NCBI GenBank assembly: GCA_937959145.1
Contig: CALGMC010000086.1
Span: forward strand, 1 to 16,574
Direction: 5' to 3'
Length of the DNA: 16,574 bases
Source: an uncultured Chlorobiales bacterium
GTDB lineage: Bacteria > Bacteroidota > Chlorobiia > Chlorobiales > Thermochlorobacteraceae
Shown here: positions 1 through 8,300 of the stretch, in pieces
How the letters are laid out: every line of letters begins with the position of its first letter
How positions within the stretch are numbered: position 1 is the stretch's first letter
Notes under the pieces: model-generated
Seen by the model: the letters and a program-made list of their open reading frames with translations, nothing else
The model's database searches: none
Told to the model about the DNA's origin: nothing
Position numbers and translations under genes: made by a program

Positions 1-1
1 T

Positions 2-538
2 CCAACTGAATACATCACGCCCGACTGCATTGCTGACTTTACAACGATTCATCTCGAAGATGTCGCCGAAAATCGAGTGCGCGTGTTTGGCATTAAAGGC
101 AAACCTGCTACGCCGTTCTACAAGGTTTCCATTTCGTATTCTGACGGTTGGACGGCGTTTGGCACGCTGACCTATTCTGCACCTGACGCGCTTAAAAAAG
201 CAAAACGCGCTGATGAAATTTTAAGAGCGCGATTGAAAAATCTCGGCTTGACGTTCGAGGAAATTCGCACCGAATTTATTGGCGCAAATGCGTGTCATCA
301 TCATTTGGAAAATGTAGCGCATGTGAATGAAGTTCAAATGCGCGTTGGGGTTAGAGACAGCGATAAGAAAAAAATTGAGCGATTCGGTTACGAAATTGCG
401 CCGTTGATTTTGACTGGTCCGCCAAGCGTAACAGGCTTTGCAGGCGGAAGACCGAAGCCGTCGGAAGTTGTCGCCTATTTTCCTGCATTGATGCGCAAAG
501 AAAATGCTGTGCCGAAGGTCGTCGTTGAAGAGCAGTAG
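2..538 (+). CDS. AtuA-family (DUF1446) protein, 3' end only
   Basis: The reading frame is open from base 2, so the gene begins left of the window and only its last 178 residues are visible; the GTG at 77 is an internal codon, not a start. The segment resembles the C-terminal part of the acyclic terpene utilisation AtuA core family (DUF1446): VRVFGIKGKP, then KVSISYSDGW, a KKAKRADEIL helix, and near the end GPPSVTGFAGGRPKPSEVV. Family members are usually about 450-600 residues, so more than half is missing. AtuA takes part in degradation of acyclic terpenes such as citronellol in Pseudomonas, but most DUF1446 proteins, probably including this one, have no proven reaction. The stop is TAG at 536-538. 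The next gene lies about 107 bases downstream on the same strand with no strong terminator between them. Family assignment is fairly sure; function is unknown. Confidence 0.8.
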   Translation, partial: PTEYITPDCIADFTTIHLEDVAENRVRVFGIKGKPATPFYKVSISYSDGWTAFGTLTYSAPDALKKAKRADEILRARLKNLGLTFEEIRTEFIGANACHHHLENVAHVNEVQMRVGVRDSDKKKIERFGYEIAPLILTGPPSVTGFAGGRPKPSEVVAYFPALMRKENAVPKVVVEEQ

Positions 539-645
539 AGACGGCAGGCATTTTGAAAAATCAAATTTCTTTTTAACATTCCGCATATCATTTGGCAAAA
601 AGAAGTTACCTGAACTATCATCAAAACTTGAAAGAACTTTTAGCG

Positions 646-1467
646 ATGAAGAAAATCATTCTTGCGGTTCTGTGTTGTTTATCTGCGTCATCTTTGTGGG
701 CGCAAGGTCGCTTAATTGGACGTGTGCTCGACGAAAATAGCCAACCTGTTGCGGGGGCAACCGTATCGGTTTCAGGACAAACGGCGATGGTAGCCATATC
801 AAATGCACAAGGCTATTATGTGCTCCTCGATGTGCCGCAAGGCGTCTACGAAGTGAAAGCCACAAAGCGCGGTAAGCCGGTTTGGCGCGGAAGTATAACG
901 ATTGCAAGCGGCGTAACCCAACGCATTGACATGAAACTCGGCGATAAATCGGAAAATTTGGCGGCGGCTAAGCCAACGGTGGAAGCGAAAAAAGCAAAAG
1001 TAGACAAGCCGAAAAAAGAGGTGAAGAAAGAAGAGGAAGAAGAGGAAGAGGAAAAACCAGCAACAGTTGCGCCGACGGTTGTAGCAAGCACACAAGACCT
1101 TGCCAAAGAAAAAGAGTTGCAGAAAGCCATTCAAGAAAGCGAGACGCTCAGTCAGTTAGATGCCGCTCAAACGGAGTTGCCTGAAACTGATGTTGAAATT
1201 GTCGGCGGCATTGAGGCGATTCAATCAAAAATTGAATATCCGATGTCATTGAAACGCGCCAAGATTGAAGGCACCGTCGTCGCGCGCGTCTTTATTGATG
1301 AACAAGGAAACCCGCTTCGCATTAGTTTGATTCAGCCTGCAAACAAATTTTTGAACGAAGAAGTGATTCGAGTGCTTACCGAAGAGGCGAAGTTCAAACC
1401 TGCCAAAGTCGGAAACGCACCGGTGCGTGGTGCGATTACAATTCCTGTAAAATTCAAGATTCAATAA
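646..1467 (+). CDS. Secreted carboxypeptidase-regulatory-like / TonB C-terminal domain protein
   Basis: This is a 273-residue protein of the TonB energy-transducer type. Residues 1-20 form a signal peptide or anchor (basic MKK, hydrophobic core, ending LWAQ). Residues ~22-98 are a carboxypeptidase regulatory-like beta-sandwich (GRVLDENSQPVAGATV, then NAQGYYVLLDVPQGVYEV). Residues ~105-180 are a Lys/Glu/Ala-rich linker that includes eight consecutive Glu at 129-136. Residues ~184-273 are a TonB_C domain (YPMSLKRAKIEGTVVARVF, ending in IPVKFKIQ). TonB_C domains contact outer-membrane receptors in the periplasm. There is no separate cytoplasmic tail, so the protein is either anchored by an uncleaved signal or released. 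I chose the ATG at 646 because the signal peptide begins there and GAAAG precedes it by ~11 bases; a TTG at 592 would put a charged segment before the signal. A terminator follows. The domain calls are firm; a partner receptor is not visible. Confidence 0.85.
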   Translation: MKKIILAVLCCLSASSLWAQGRLIGRVLDENSQPVAGATVSVSGQTAMVAISNAQGYYVLLDVPQGVYEVKATKRGKPVWRGSITIASGVTQRIDMKLGDKSENLAAAKPTVEAKKAKVDKPKKEVKKEEEEEEEEKPATVAPTVVASTQDLAKEKELQKAIQESETLSQLDAAQTELPETDVEIVGGIEAIQSKIEYPMSLKRAKIEGTVVARVFIDEQGNPLRISLIQPANKFLNEEVIRVLTEEAKFKPAKVGNAPVRGAITIPVKFKIQ

Positions 1468-1532
1468 TTACTTCTTGATGAAACCGAAACAAGTTGAAAC
1501 GAAACAGCGAGCCATGAACAAAAAGCATATTC

Positions 1533-1562
1533 AAGGCTGAATGGAGAGTTCAGCCTTTTTTT
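1533..1562 (+). terminator. Rho-independent terminator after the TonB-domain gene
   Basis: A 9-bp perfect stem (AAGGCTGAA at 1533-1541 with TTCAGCCTT at 1549-1557) encloses a 7-base loop. A run of seven T ends at 1562. It lies 66 bases after the TAA of the TonB-domain gene and about 90 bases before the start of the EnvC-like gene, so the two envelope genes are probably separate transcription units. Confidence 0.85.
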
Positions 1563-1653
1563 ATTGCTGGAAAACATATCGCTTGTAAAGCAAATCGCTG
1601 GTAAGCGAGTCATGACCTTATTTATTTTCAAAAGCCGACACATACGAGATGAG

Positions 1654-2934
1654 ATGAAATACGGGTGGTTTTACATTTTCCTAATTAGCCTCGTTCTCAT
1701 AAACAGCACGCATCTTTTGGCGCAGAGCAAAAAAGGAAAGTTCAAAACGCGCGACGGCGAACTTTCTCAAATCACCAAAGAGCGTCAGGAGATTGAAAAA
1801 AATATCGCCACGATTGAGCGTCAGATTAAAGCCTTTGAGCGCGAGTTAAGCAATGCCGACGAGCAAGAAAAAGTCTCTTTGCGAGTGCTTGAAAATTTAG
1901 ACAATCAAATTCAGTTATATCGAGAAGTCATTCGTCAAACGGAAATCAGTCAGAAAAAACTTGCCGCACAAATCGCCAGCACTAAGCGCGAATTGGAAGA
2001 AACCAAGCGCGAATTGGAAGCAATGAAAAATTCGTTTGCGCGCTACGCGGTGGGGATTTACAAGTTCGGCGTCAAACGCGATTTAGAGGTGCTCTTCTCG
2101 TCAGGTTCGTTCAATCAAGCCCTTGTTCGCGCTGAATACATCAAACGCTTTGAAGAAGCGGGGAAAATTAAAATTCAAGACATTTCTGAAAAGCAGGAGC
2201 ACATCGCTCAACTTCAAACGGAGCTCGACGCCCGATTTGCTGAAAGTGAAAAACTGCTTGAACAGCGACGCTATCAAGCCAAAGTGATGGAAGGGCGGCG
2301 CGTGGAGCGCGAAAAGTTGATTGCAAAATTGCGAAAAGACAAGCGACGCTTGCAAAGTCAAATCGCACAACGCCAAGCCCAAGCCAAAGCCTTACAAGAC
2401 GCGATTCAAAAAATGCTTTTTGCCGAAGAAGAAGCGATTCAGCGTGCACGCGAAGGCAAAGCCTCTGCGCAGTCGGAACGCAAGAGCGGCGCAAATGAAG
2501 CGTTCGCTTACTCGGAAATCAAAGGGGATTTTGAAAAATACAGAGGCAAATTGCCTTGGCCTGTTCAAGATGGCGTAATCATCAAAACCTTCGGCGAAAG
2601 CGAAAACAAAGAGTTGAAAATCGTCACGTTCAACAACGGCGTGGATATTTCAACATCAGTTGGAACAAGCGTGTTTGCCGTTGCGCAAGGCGTCGTCTCG
2701 CAAATCGGATTTCTTCCAACGTTCGGCAACATCGTTATTGTGCGCCATGCCAACGCATACTTAACGGTTTATGCAAATCTTTCGGAAGTGAAAGTAACCA
2801 AAGGCGAAAGCATTTCGGCGGGTCAGTCATTAGGATTGGCGGGAAAATCAGCGCAAGGCGGCGGATTGGTGCATTTTGAGGTATGGCACGGGCGCAATAA
2901 ATACGACCCTGAGCTATGGCTCGCGCAAAAATAG
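1654..2934 (+). CDS. EnvC-like murein hydrolase activator (coiled coil + degenerate LytM/M23)
   Basis: This 426-residue periplasmic protein has the EnvC/NlpD-type layout. Residues 1-24 are a signal peptide (MKYGW, a long hydrophobic core, then LLAQ). Residues ~32-130 and ~165-270 are long Lys/Glu/Gln-rich coiled coils. Residues ~300-424 are a LytM (peptidase M23) domain beginning KLPWPVQDGVI. The zinc site is broken: the first-motif His is Asn327 (Asn-Asn-Gly-Val-Asp331), and the HxH motif is Leu-Val-His407, so only one Asp and one His remain. E. coli EnvC also lacks a full metal site and works by activating amidases during cell separation, so an activator role is the best inference. I chose the ATG at 1654 because the signal peptide begins there; earlier starts (TTG 1564, ATG 1612) would add a charged extension before the signal. 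No ftsX or amidase gene is visible nearby. The gene ends at the bidirectional hairpin shared with the MglA-like gene. Confidence 0.85.
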   Translation: MKYGWFYIFLISLVLINSTHLLAQSKKGKFKTRDGELSQITKERQEIEKNIATIERQIKAFERELSNADEQEKVSLRVLENLDNQIQLYREVIRQTEISQKKLAAQIASTKRELEETKRELEAMKNSFARYAVGIYKFGVKRDLEVLFSSGSFNQALVRAEYIKRFEEAGKIKIQDISEKQEHIAQLQTELDARFAESEKLLEQRRYQAKVMEGRRVEREKLIAKLRKDKRRLQSQIAQRQAQAKALQDAIQKMLFAEEEAIQRAREGKASAQSERKSGANEAFAYSEIKGDFEKYRGKLPWPVQDGVIIKTFGESENKELKIVTFNNGVDISTSVGTSVFAVAQGVVSQIGFLPTFGNIVIVRHANAYLTVYANLSEVKVTKGESISAGQSLGLAGKSAQGGGLVHFEVWHGRNKYDPELWLAQK

Positions 2935-2957
2935 CATTGAGATATTTGGAAAACAGC

Positions 2958-2983
2958 AAGGGCAGGATTTTAGACCTGCCCTT
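2958..2983. terminator. Hairpin between convergent genes, probable bidirectional terminator
   Basis: A 9-bp perfect stem (AAGGGCAGG at 2958-2966 with CCTGCCCTT at 2975-2983) and an 8-base loop sit in the 86-base gap where the EnvC-like gene (+) meets the MglA-like gene (-). The T tracts are short on both strands (TTT then AAG on the +; TTGCTGTTTT on the -), so efficiency is uncertain. The position is right for ending both the EnvC-like transcript and the long chemosensory operon. Confidence 0.7.
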
Positions 2984-3020
2984 TAAGTTTAGGACGATAT
3001 TTTTACAACCTACAAAAGAA

Positions 3021-3731
3021 TTACTTCATTTTGTTTTGAAGATTCTTGAAGAAGTCGCTGCTGGTTGCAGGCTGGGCTTGTTGCGCGGGAGCGGCGGCAG
3101 GTGCAGGCGTTGCAGGGTTGCCGTCAGCGTCTTGAACCTGTGCGCCTGACTTGCTTCCGATGCGTTGCAGTGTCAATTTGCTGATGAGTTTCAGTGTCTC
3201 CATCAATCCTTGACCTTTGAAGGCAACAGCTTCGGCGTAAGGGAAACCCATCGGATTGAGCTCGCGTTGCAACTCTTCAATGCTATAGACAGGCAAGAGG
3301 TCGCGCTTGTTGTATTGCATGACAACTGCAAAGGTGTTCATATCAATGCCATATTCTGCCAAGTTTTCGCGAAGGTTTTCAAGGCTTTCTTTGTTTTCGG
3401 GCATTTTACCTTGTTGCGAATCGGCAACGAACACTACGCCATCGACGCCGTTAAGCACGAGTTTGCGTGTGGTGTTGTAATAAACCTGACCGGGAACGGT
3501 GTAGAGCTGGAACTTGGTGTTGAAGCCTTTTACTGAGCCGAGCGAAATCGGGAGAAGGTCGAAATAAAGCGTTCGGTCTTGCTCTGTGGCAAGTGAAATC
3601 ATTCGGCTTGCTGCATCTTTGGGAACCATCTGGTGCAAAACTTGCAAGTTGGTCGTTTTGCCGCTCATTCCAGGACCGTAGTAGACAATCTTGATGATAA
3701 TCTCTTTGTTTGCGTAATTGATATTCGCCAT
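3021..3731 (-). CDS. mglA: MglA-like Ras-superfamily small GTPase
   Basis: This 236-residue protein closely resembles Myxococcus MglA, a cytoplasmic GTPase that marks the leading pole in gliding and type IV pilus motility. Visible motifs are the P-loop GPGMSGKT at 19-26, a switch region around SLATEQDRTLYFDLLP (46-61), the G3-type TVPGQ (78-82) where MglA proteins differ from the DxxG of Ras, GVVFVADS (98-105), and the base-recognition motif NKRD (141-144). The GTPase fold ends near 192. A tail of ~44 residues follows, rich in Ala, Pro and Gln with an amphipathic end (DFFKNLQNKMK), which M. xanthus MglA (about 195 residues) does not have. The start is ATG at 3729-3731 with AGG upstream. It is the last gene of the operon, 17 bases after the MglB-like gene, matching the mglBA order of Myxococcus. 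Function in polarity or reversal is inferred from family and context. Confidence 0.93.
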   Translation of the reverse strand: MANINYANKEIIIKIVYYGPGMSGKTTNLQVLHQMVPKDAASRMISLATEQDRTLYFDLLPISLGSVKGFNTKFQLYTVPGQVYYNTTRKLVLNGVDGVVFVADSQQGKMPENKESLENLRENLAEYGIDMNTFAVVMQYNKRDLLPVYSIEELQRELNPMGFPYAEAVAFKGQGLMETLKLISKLTLQRIGSKSGAQVQDADGNPATPAPAAAPAQQAQPATSSDFFKNLQNKMK

Positions 3732-3748
3732 TGTGATGCCTGTGAAGT

Positions 3749-4114
3749 TTAAGTGTTTGAAAAATCTGGCGCAGCAATGCGCTGTAAAACTGAAACTGCT
3801 TGTGAAAAACGCGACTGCAATAAGTCGAGTTCTTTTTTCTTCGTATAGACGATGAGAATCACATCATAAACAGGTTGTGCAATAATCATCTGCGAATCTT
3901 GCACGAAACAAATTTGGTTCGTCGTCTCTCCAAGCGTTGCAAGATGCCTGAAAACATCGTTCAAAAGTGTATGTAATATCGGAGAATATCTCTCTTGTTG
4001 AGTTTTATCGCCTAATGAGCCTGCGAGCACAAGACCGTCACCGTCAATGAGTAAGACGCCAATAACGCTGGGTAAATCTTGAAACAGAGAAATAACGTCG
4101 CTAAAATTTTTCAT
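3749..4114 (-). CDS. Roadblock/LC7 domain protein, MglB-like
   Basis: This 121-residue single-domain protein has the roadblock/LC7 pattern: an N-terminal helix (FSDVISLFQDLP), a beta hairpin (VIGVLLIDGDGLVLAGSL, residues ~17-34), a central helix (~45-62), strands at ICFVQDSQMIIAQPV and YDVILIVYT, and a C-terminal helix to ~112. In Myxococcus and Thermus the roadblock protein MglB is the GTPase-activating partner of MglA and is encoded just upstream of it; the same order and a 17-base gap are seen here. It is shorter than Myxococcus MglB (159 residues), mainly at the C-terminus. The ATG at 4112-4114 has no convincing Shine-Dalgarno sequence, so translation may depend on coupling or on leaderless-type recognition common in this phylum. 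It is probably the MglA-like GTPase's partner; whether it has GAP activity is not shown by the sequence. It lies 75 bases after the response regulator gene. Confidence 0.85.
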   Translation of the reverse strand: MKNFSDVISLFQDLPSVIGVLLIDGDGLVLAGSLGDKTQQERYSPILHTLLNDVFRHLATLGETTNQICFVQDSQMIIAQPVYDVILIVYTKKKELDLLQSRFSQAVSVLQRIAAPDFSNT

Positions 4115-4189
4115 TGACGAAAGACGCTTGAATAGACACAGTAATGAGGTGATAAAGTTACAAAAACAGGTTCAAATTCGGAATGAAGA

Positions 4190-5341
4190 TTACAAAATTT
4201 TCTTGATGTTTTCCGACTCGCGCTCAATGGCTTTGAAGATGTCGCCCGAAGAAACGGAAGCGGGCGATATAACGATGAAGAGCAAATCGCTTTGGGCGAC
4301 GTTTCGAATCATGGCTGTCTTCCCCTCGAAGCGAAGCGTGATTTCATTGAGCGTGCCCGCCGTAAGCGTTTTGGCAACGCTGAAGATGCCGGGCAGAAGT
4401 TTTGAGATTTCGTCGCCTGATTTATTGAGATCAATTTTAGAAGTTTGAGCGATGCGCTTATCAATAACGAAGCCGCTATGCGTTACGATAAAAGTAACTT
4501 CGGCTTTCGCCGCCTCCATAACGCGGTCGAGCATTTTGGACGTATCGGCAGGTGCCGGCTCTACTTTCGGCGTTGGTGCTTTCGGTGGGGCTTTGGGCTT
4601 TGCACTTGCTTGTGTTGGGGTGGGCGTGTCGGGCATCATCATTGCCGCTTCCATCATGAGTTGCTCCCAACTTTCAACAATCGTAACGGTCGGCGGAATT
4701 TGTTCAATCGTATCGAAACTGCCGCCTTGCCACTGCACGATTTCAAAAAACGCATCTTTGCCTGAACGGGTTGCCGTTTCGCAGTGGGGAATTTCGCCTT
4801 TGTTGAAGCAAATAATCCCTTGTTGTCCGTTACTCGTTTTGATGTGGAGCGTGCCAGTAAAGCGCGCCAAGCAGTTCATCTGAATCACGTCCATCAAGGA
4901 AAGACCGGGAATAACACCTGAAACGCTTTCTTCCTTTTGGGTAGTGGTAGAAGTTTCTTCTTTTCGTTTGAAGAAATCCTCGATGGTGGCTTGCATCTGT
5001 GCAAAGTCAAACGGCTTTTCGATGTAGAGGAGCGAGCCGCGCCGTGAGGCTTCTTCCTGCACTTGGGTTGAGCCGTAAGCGGTCATGATAATCACGCCGA
5101 CGTCGGCATGGTTGGCGCGAATGTGGCGAAGCAAATCAATGCCGCTCATGCCGGGCATACGAATATCGGTAATCACCAAGTCGTAAGGCGTTTTGGCGAG
5201 TTCAGCAACGGCAATTTCGCCGCTTGGTGCATGTTTGGCGACATACATCGGGGATTGTCCGAGCGTCTTCAAAATGCCCAATGCGATGTTTTGTTCGTCA
5301 TCGACGACCAAGACGCGTCGAGGAGTGGTTGTAGCAGACAT
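4190..5341 (-). CDS. Response regulator with REC, DUF4388 and C-terminal roadblock-like domain
   Basis: This is a 383-residue cytoplasmic response regulator with no DNA-binding domain. Residues ~8-126 are a receiver: acidic pair Asp14-Asp15, phospho-acceptor Asp59 (in VITDIRMPG), switch Thr87, and Lys109 (in EKPF). Residues ~143-235 match DUF4388 (PATAN-type), with GLSLMDVIQM, FTGTLHI and GIICFNKGEI followed by ESWEQLM. Residues ~238-265 are a Pro/Ala/Lys linker. Residues ~268-375 have the roadblock/LC7 pattern (VTFIVTHSGFVIDKRI, ISKLLPGIFSVAKTL, NEITLRFEGKTAMIRNV, DLLFIVIS), the same fold as the MglB-like protein encoded next. The likely phosphodonor is the CheA gene product 21 bases upstream. 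I infer that phosphorylation changes how the roadblock domain meets MglB or MglA. No Shine-Dalgarno is evident. REC is certain, DUF4388 strong, and the C-terminal roadblock call fairly strong by pattern. Confidence 0.88.
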   Translation of the reverse strand: MSATTTPRRVLVVDDEQNIALGILKTLGQSPMYVAKHAPSGEIAVAELAKTPYDLVITDIRMPGMSGIDLLRHIRANHADVGVIIMTAYGSTQVQEEASRRGSLLYIEKPFDFAQMQATIEDFFKRKEETSTTTQKEESVSGVIPGLSLMDVIQMNCLARFTGTLHIKTSNGQQGIICFNKGEIPHCETATRSGKDAFFEIVQWQGGSFDTIEQIPPTVTIVESWEQLMMEAAMMMPDTPTPTQASAKPKAPPKAPTPKVEPAPADTSKMLDRVMEAAKAEVTFIVTHSGFVIDKRIAQTSKIDLNKSGDEISKLLPGIFSVAKTLTAGTLNEITLRFEGKTAMIRNVAQSDLLFIVISPASVSSGDIFKAIERESENIKKIL

Positions 5342-5362
5342 AGTTTTTGAAAAAGAATTTGA

Positions 5363-8300
5363 TTAAGCGATGTAGCTTTCTATCGTCTCGATAAGTTGAG
5401 ACGGGTCAAAGGGTTTATTAAGAAACGCATTTGCGCCCAATTCCAAGCCTGTGCGTCGGTGTTTGTCGCCGGCGCGTGCGGTAACGATGATAAATGGAAT
5501 GTCTTTGTAAGCGTCCATTTTACGCACCTCTGTAACAAATTCAAAACCGTTCATACGCGGCATTTCAAGGTCGCTGACGATGAGGTCGATATTCGAGTTC
5601 GGCTGTGTCAAACGGTTGATGGCGTTCAAACCATCGTCAGCCGAAATAACTTCGATATTCGCGCCTTTCAAGACGGACTGCACATACTTGCGCACGCTCG
5701 GCGAATCGTCGGCATGAAGCACGGTGATTTTCGCGCCTTTGCGTTTGCGTTTGGTAATCGTTGGGTGAATTTCTTGGGGTTCCTCCTCTGGTGCTGGTAG
5801 GGCTTGAACCTGCACATCTTCGCCGCGTTCGCCAATCGGACGAAGCAAGTATTCAATATCCAAAATCACCACAACTTGCCCGTCTCCCAAAATTGTTGCG
5901 CCGATAATGCCGCGCACGTTGCGCAAGTGACGACCCAGCGATTTAACGACGATTTCTTCCTTTCCAATCAACTTTTCAACCGCGACGGCAACTTTACGGT
6001 CGTCGAGCCCAATCACGACAACGGAGTGCATCGTCTTGTATTCAAGTGCCTCGATGCTGTAGCCTAAAAGTTCGTTGAGATAGCGGAACTCATATTCTTC
6101 CCCGCGAATGGAAATGGTCTTGTTTCCGTCCTCGTCGGTCATGAGGTAATCCGATGAAACGGATAAGGTTTCAAGCACGAGTTCAAGCGGAATGGCGTAA
6201 ATGTGTTCGCTCGCGCTAACAAGCAAGGCTTGGTTAATAGCAAGGGTAATGGGAAGCGAGATGGTGAACTTTGTGCCTTTGCCTTCGCGCGTTTCAACCG
6301 TAACCGTGCCTTTAAGTTGGCGAATCGTGTTTTTAACGACGTCCATTCCAACGCCGCGCCCTGAAAGTTCGGTGATTTTTTCTGCCGTGCTGAAGCCGGG
6401 CAAGAAGATGAGTTCGGTGGCTTTGCTTGCGGGCATGGCGTCGGCTTCTTCTTGTGAAATCAAGCCTTGTCGGACGGCTTTGGCTTTAACCTTCTCAACG
6501 GGAATGCCGCCGCCATCGTCTTCAATTTCTAAGATAACTCGACTTCCTTTTTGGTAAGCGCGAATCGTCAGCGTGCCTTCGGCGGGTTTTCCATTGGCGA
6601 GGCGCGTTTCTGGCTTTTCAATGCCGTGTCCAATCGCATTGCGAACCATGTGCAGAACAGGCTCGACGATTTCTTCCATCACGCTTTTATCGAGTTTGGT
6701 GTCTTCGCCTTCGGTATTGAAAATAATTTCTTTGCCTTCACCTTTGGCGATGTCCCGGAAACTGCGTTGGAAGCGAGTGTACATTTGGCGCATTGGCACC
6801 ATACGCATGCCGACGATTTCGCGGTTTAAGTCATTTGCAATACCGCTGACTTTCACGACATTTTGACCGAGAATTGAACTCAAACTGCGAAGCTCGTTGA
6901 TGGTTTCATCGAGGTTGAGCATTGCGGAGCGGACATCGCGCGAGATGATGTCAAGGTCGCTGAATCGGTCGAATTCCGTTTCGGAAAACTCTTTAAGAAT
7001 ATCGCTGAATCCGGCGTTCGTGTCGGCGCGCTCGCCTGCGTTTTTCTGAATCGTTGTTAGAATTTTTTTATTGACTTGGGCAAGATGGTTGCGCTCTTTC
7101 ATGAACTTGTTAATCAGGCGTGTAACGCTTGCAAGTTCGTTTGTCAAACGGTTGCGCGAAATGACCAGCTCTGCCGACATATTGACGAGGTTGTTAAGCG
7201 AGCGAATGTCAATACGAACCGTTTCTTCGGTGAAGGCTTTTTGCTTCGGCGCGGGTTGTGTTTCGGCTTGCACTGGCGCGGCTTCAAGCGACAAGACGGT
7301 TTTAACTTCGCCCGTCTGTTGCAGTTGCGTCATATATTCTTTTAGAACCGCAACATATCGCGACACATCGAGCGCATCTTTGCCTGTGTTTCGGAATGTT
7401 TTGAGCATCGTGCCGATGGCGTCGCACGACTTGAAGAGAATATCGAGCAATGGACGCGGCACTTTGAGGTTATTATCGCGCACCACTTGCAAGCAGTCTT
7501 CCATCTTGTGCGCAAGTTCGCTGATGTTTTTCAGATTCACCATCGCCGCCGAACCTTTGAGCGTATGTGCGCCGCGCAGAACACGATTGACGAGTTCGGG
7601 TTGCACCGTTCCGGCAACCTTTTCGAGCTCGAGCATATCGGCGTTCAATTTTTCCAGATACTCGTTGGCTTCGTCCAAAAAGATTTGTTGGAGTTCATCG
7701 GGCTGAAAGTCGGTTTTCTCTTCGTCCGCTCCAACAGCGACGGGTTCGGTGGTCAAGGTAACATGGGTGTCTTTAATTTCGCCAGTTTCCTGCAACTGCT
7801 TTGTGTAAGCGACAAATAAATCCATCAGCGGTTGCGATTTCGTGAAGCGGTCTTCGCCCGTGCGACGGAAGTTTTCAACCATTACGCCGATTGCGTCGAT
7901 AGATTTCAAGCAGACGTCTAAAAGCGGACGCGGCACTTTGAGGTTGTTGTCGCGCACGACTTGTAAGCAGTCTTCCATCTTATGCCCTAAATCGCGAATG
8001 TTGTTCAAATTCACCATCGCGGCAGAGCCTTTGAGCGTGTGCGCGCCACGCAAAGCGCGGTTGATAAGGTCGGGTTGCACCGTGCCAGCGAATTTATCGA
8101 GCTCGAGGATATCGGCACTTAATTTTTCCAAATACTCGCGGGCTTCGTCCAAAAAGATTTGTTGAAGTTCATCGAGTTGGAAGTCGCCAATCGGAGCAAG
8201 TTCGCTTTCGTAGGATTCATGTTTGAGGAAGTCGGAACTCGACATCGACTTGGATTGAACTACGGCAGGTGCACCAGTCGTCGTCTCTGTAAGAAGTGAT

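Noticed and set aside
540..580. Possible terminator after the AtuA-family gene (TTTGA/TCAAA with a following T-rich stretch)
   Set aside because: The stem is only five A/T-rich pairs and the T tract is broken, too weak to call.
592..645. TTG start giving an 18-residue N-terminal extension on the TonB-domain protein
   Set aside because: The extension places charged residues before a complete signal peptide that begins at the ATG 646.
2556..2879. Second open frame on the + strand within the EnvC-like gene
   Set aside because: It overlaps the conserved LytM domain in another frame and is Arg-rich with no family resemblance.
7071..7706. Long open frame on the + strand (211 codons) inside cheA
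   Set aside because: It lies antisense to the conserved Hpt2 and dimerisation coding region, its product is Ser/Arg/Thr-rich with no recognisable family, and similar + strand frames recur over the rest of cheA as a result of codon bias.
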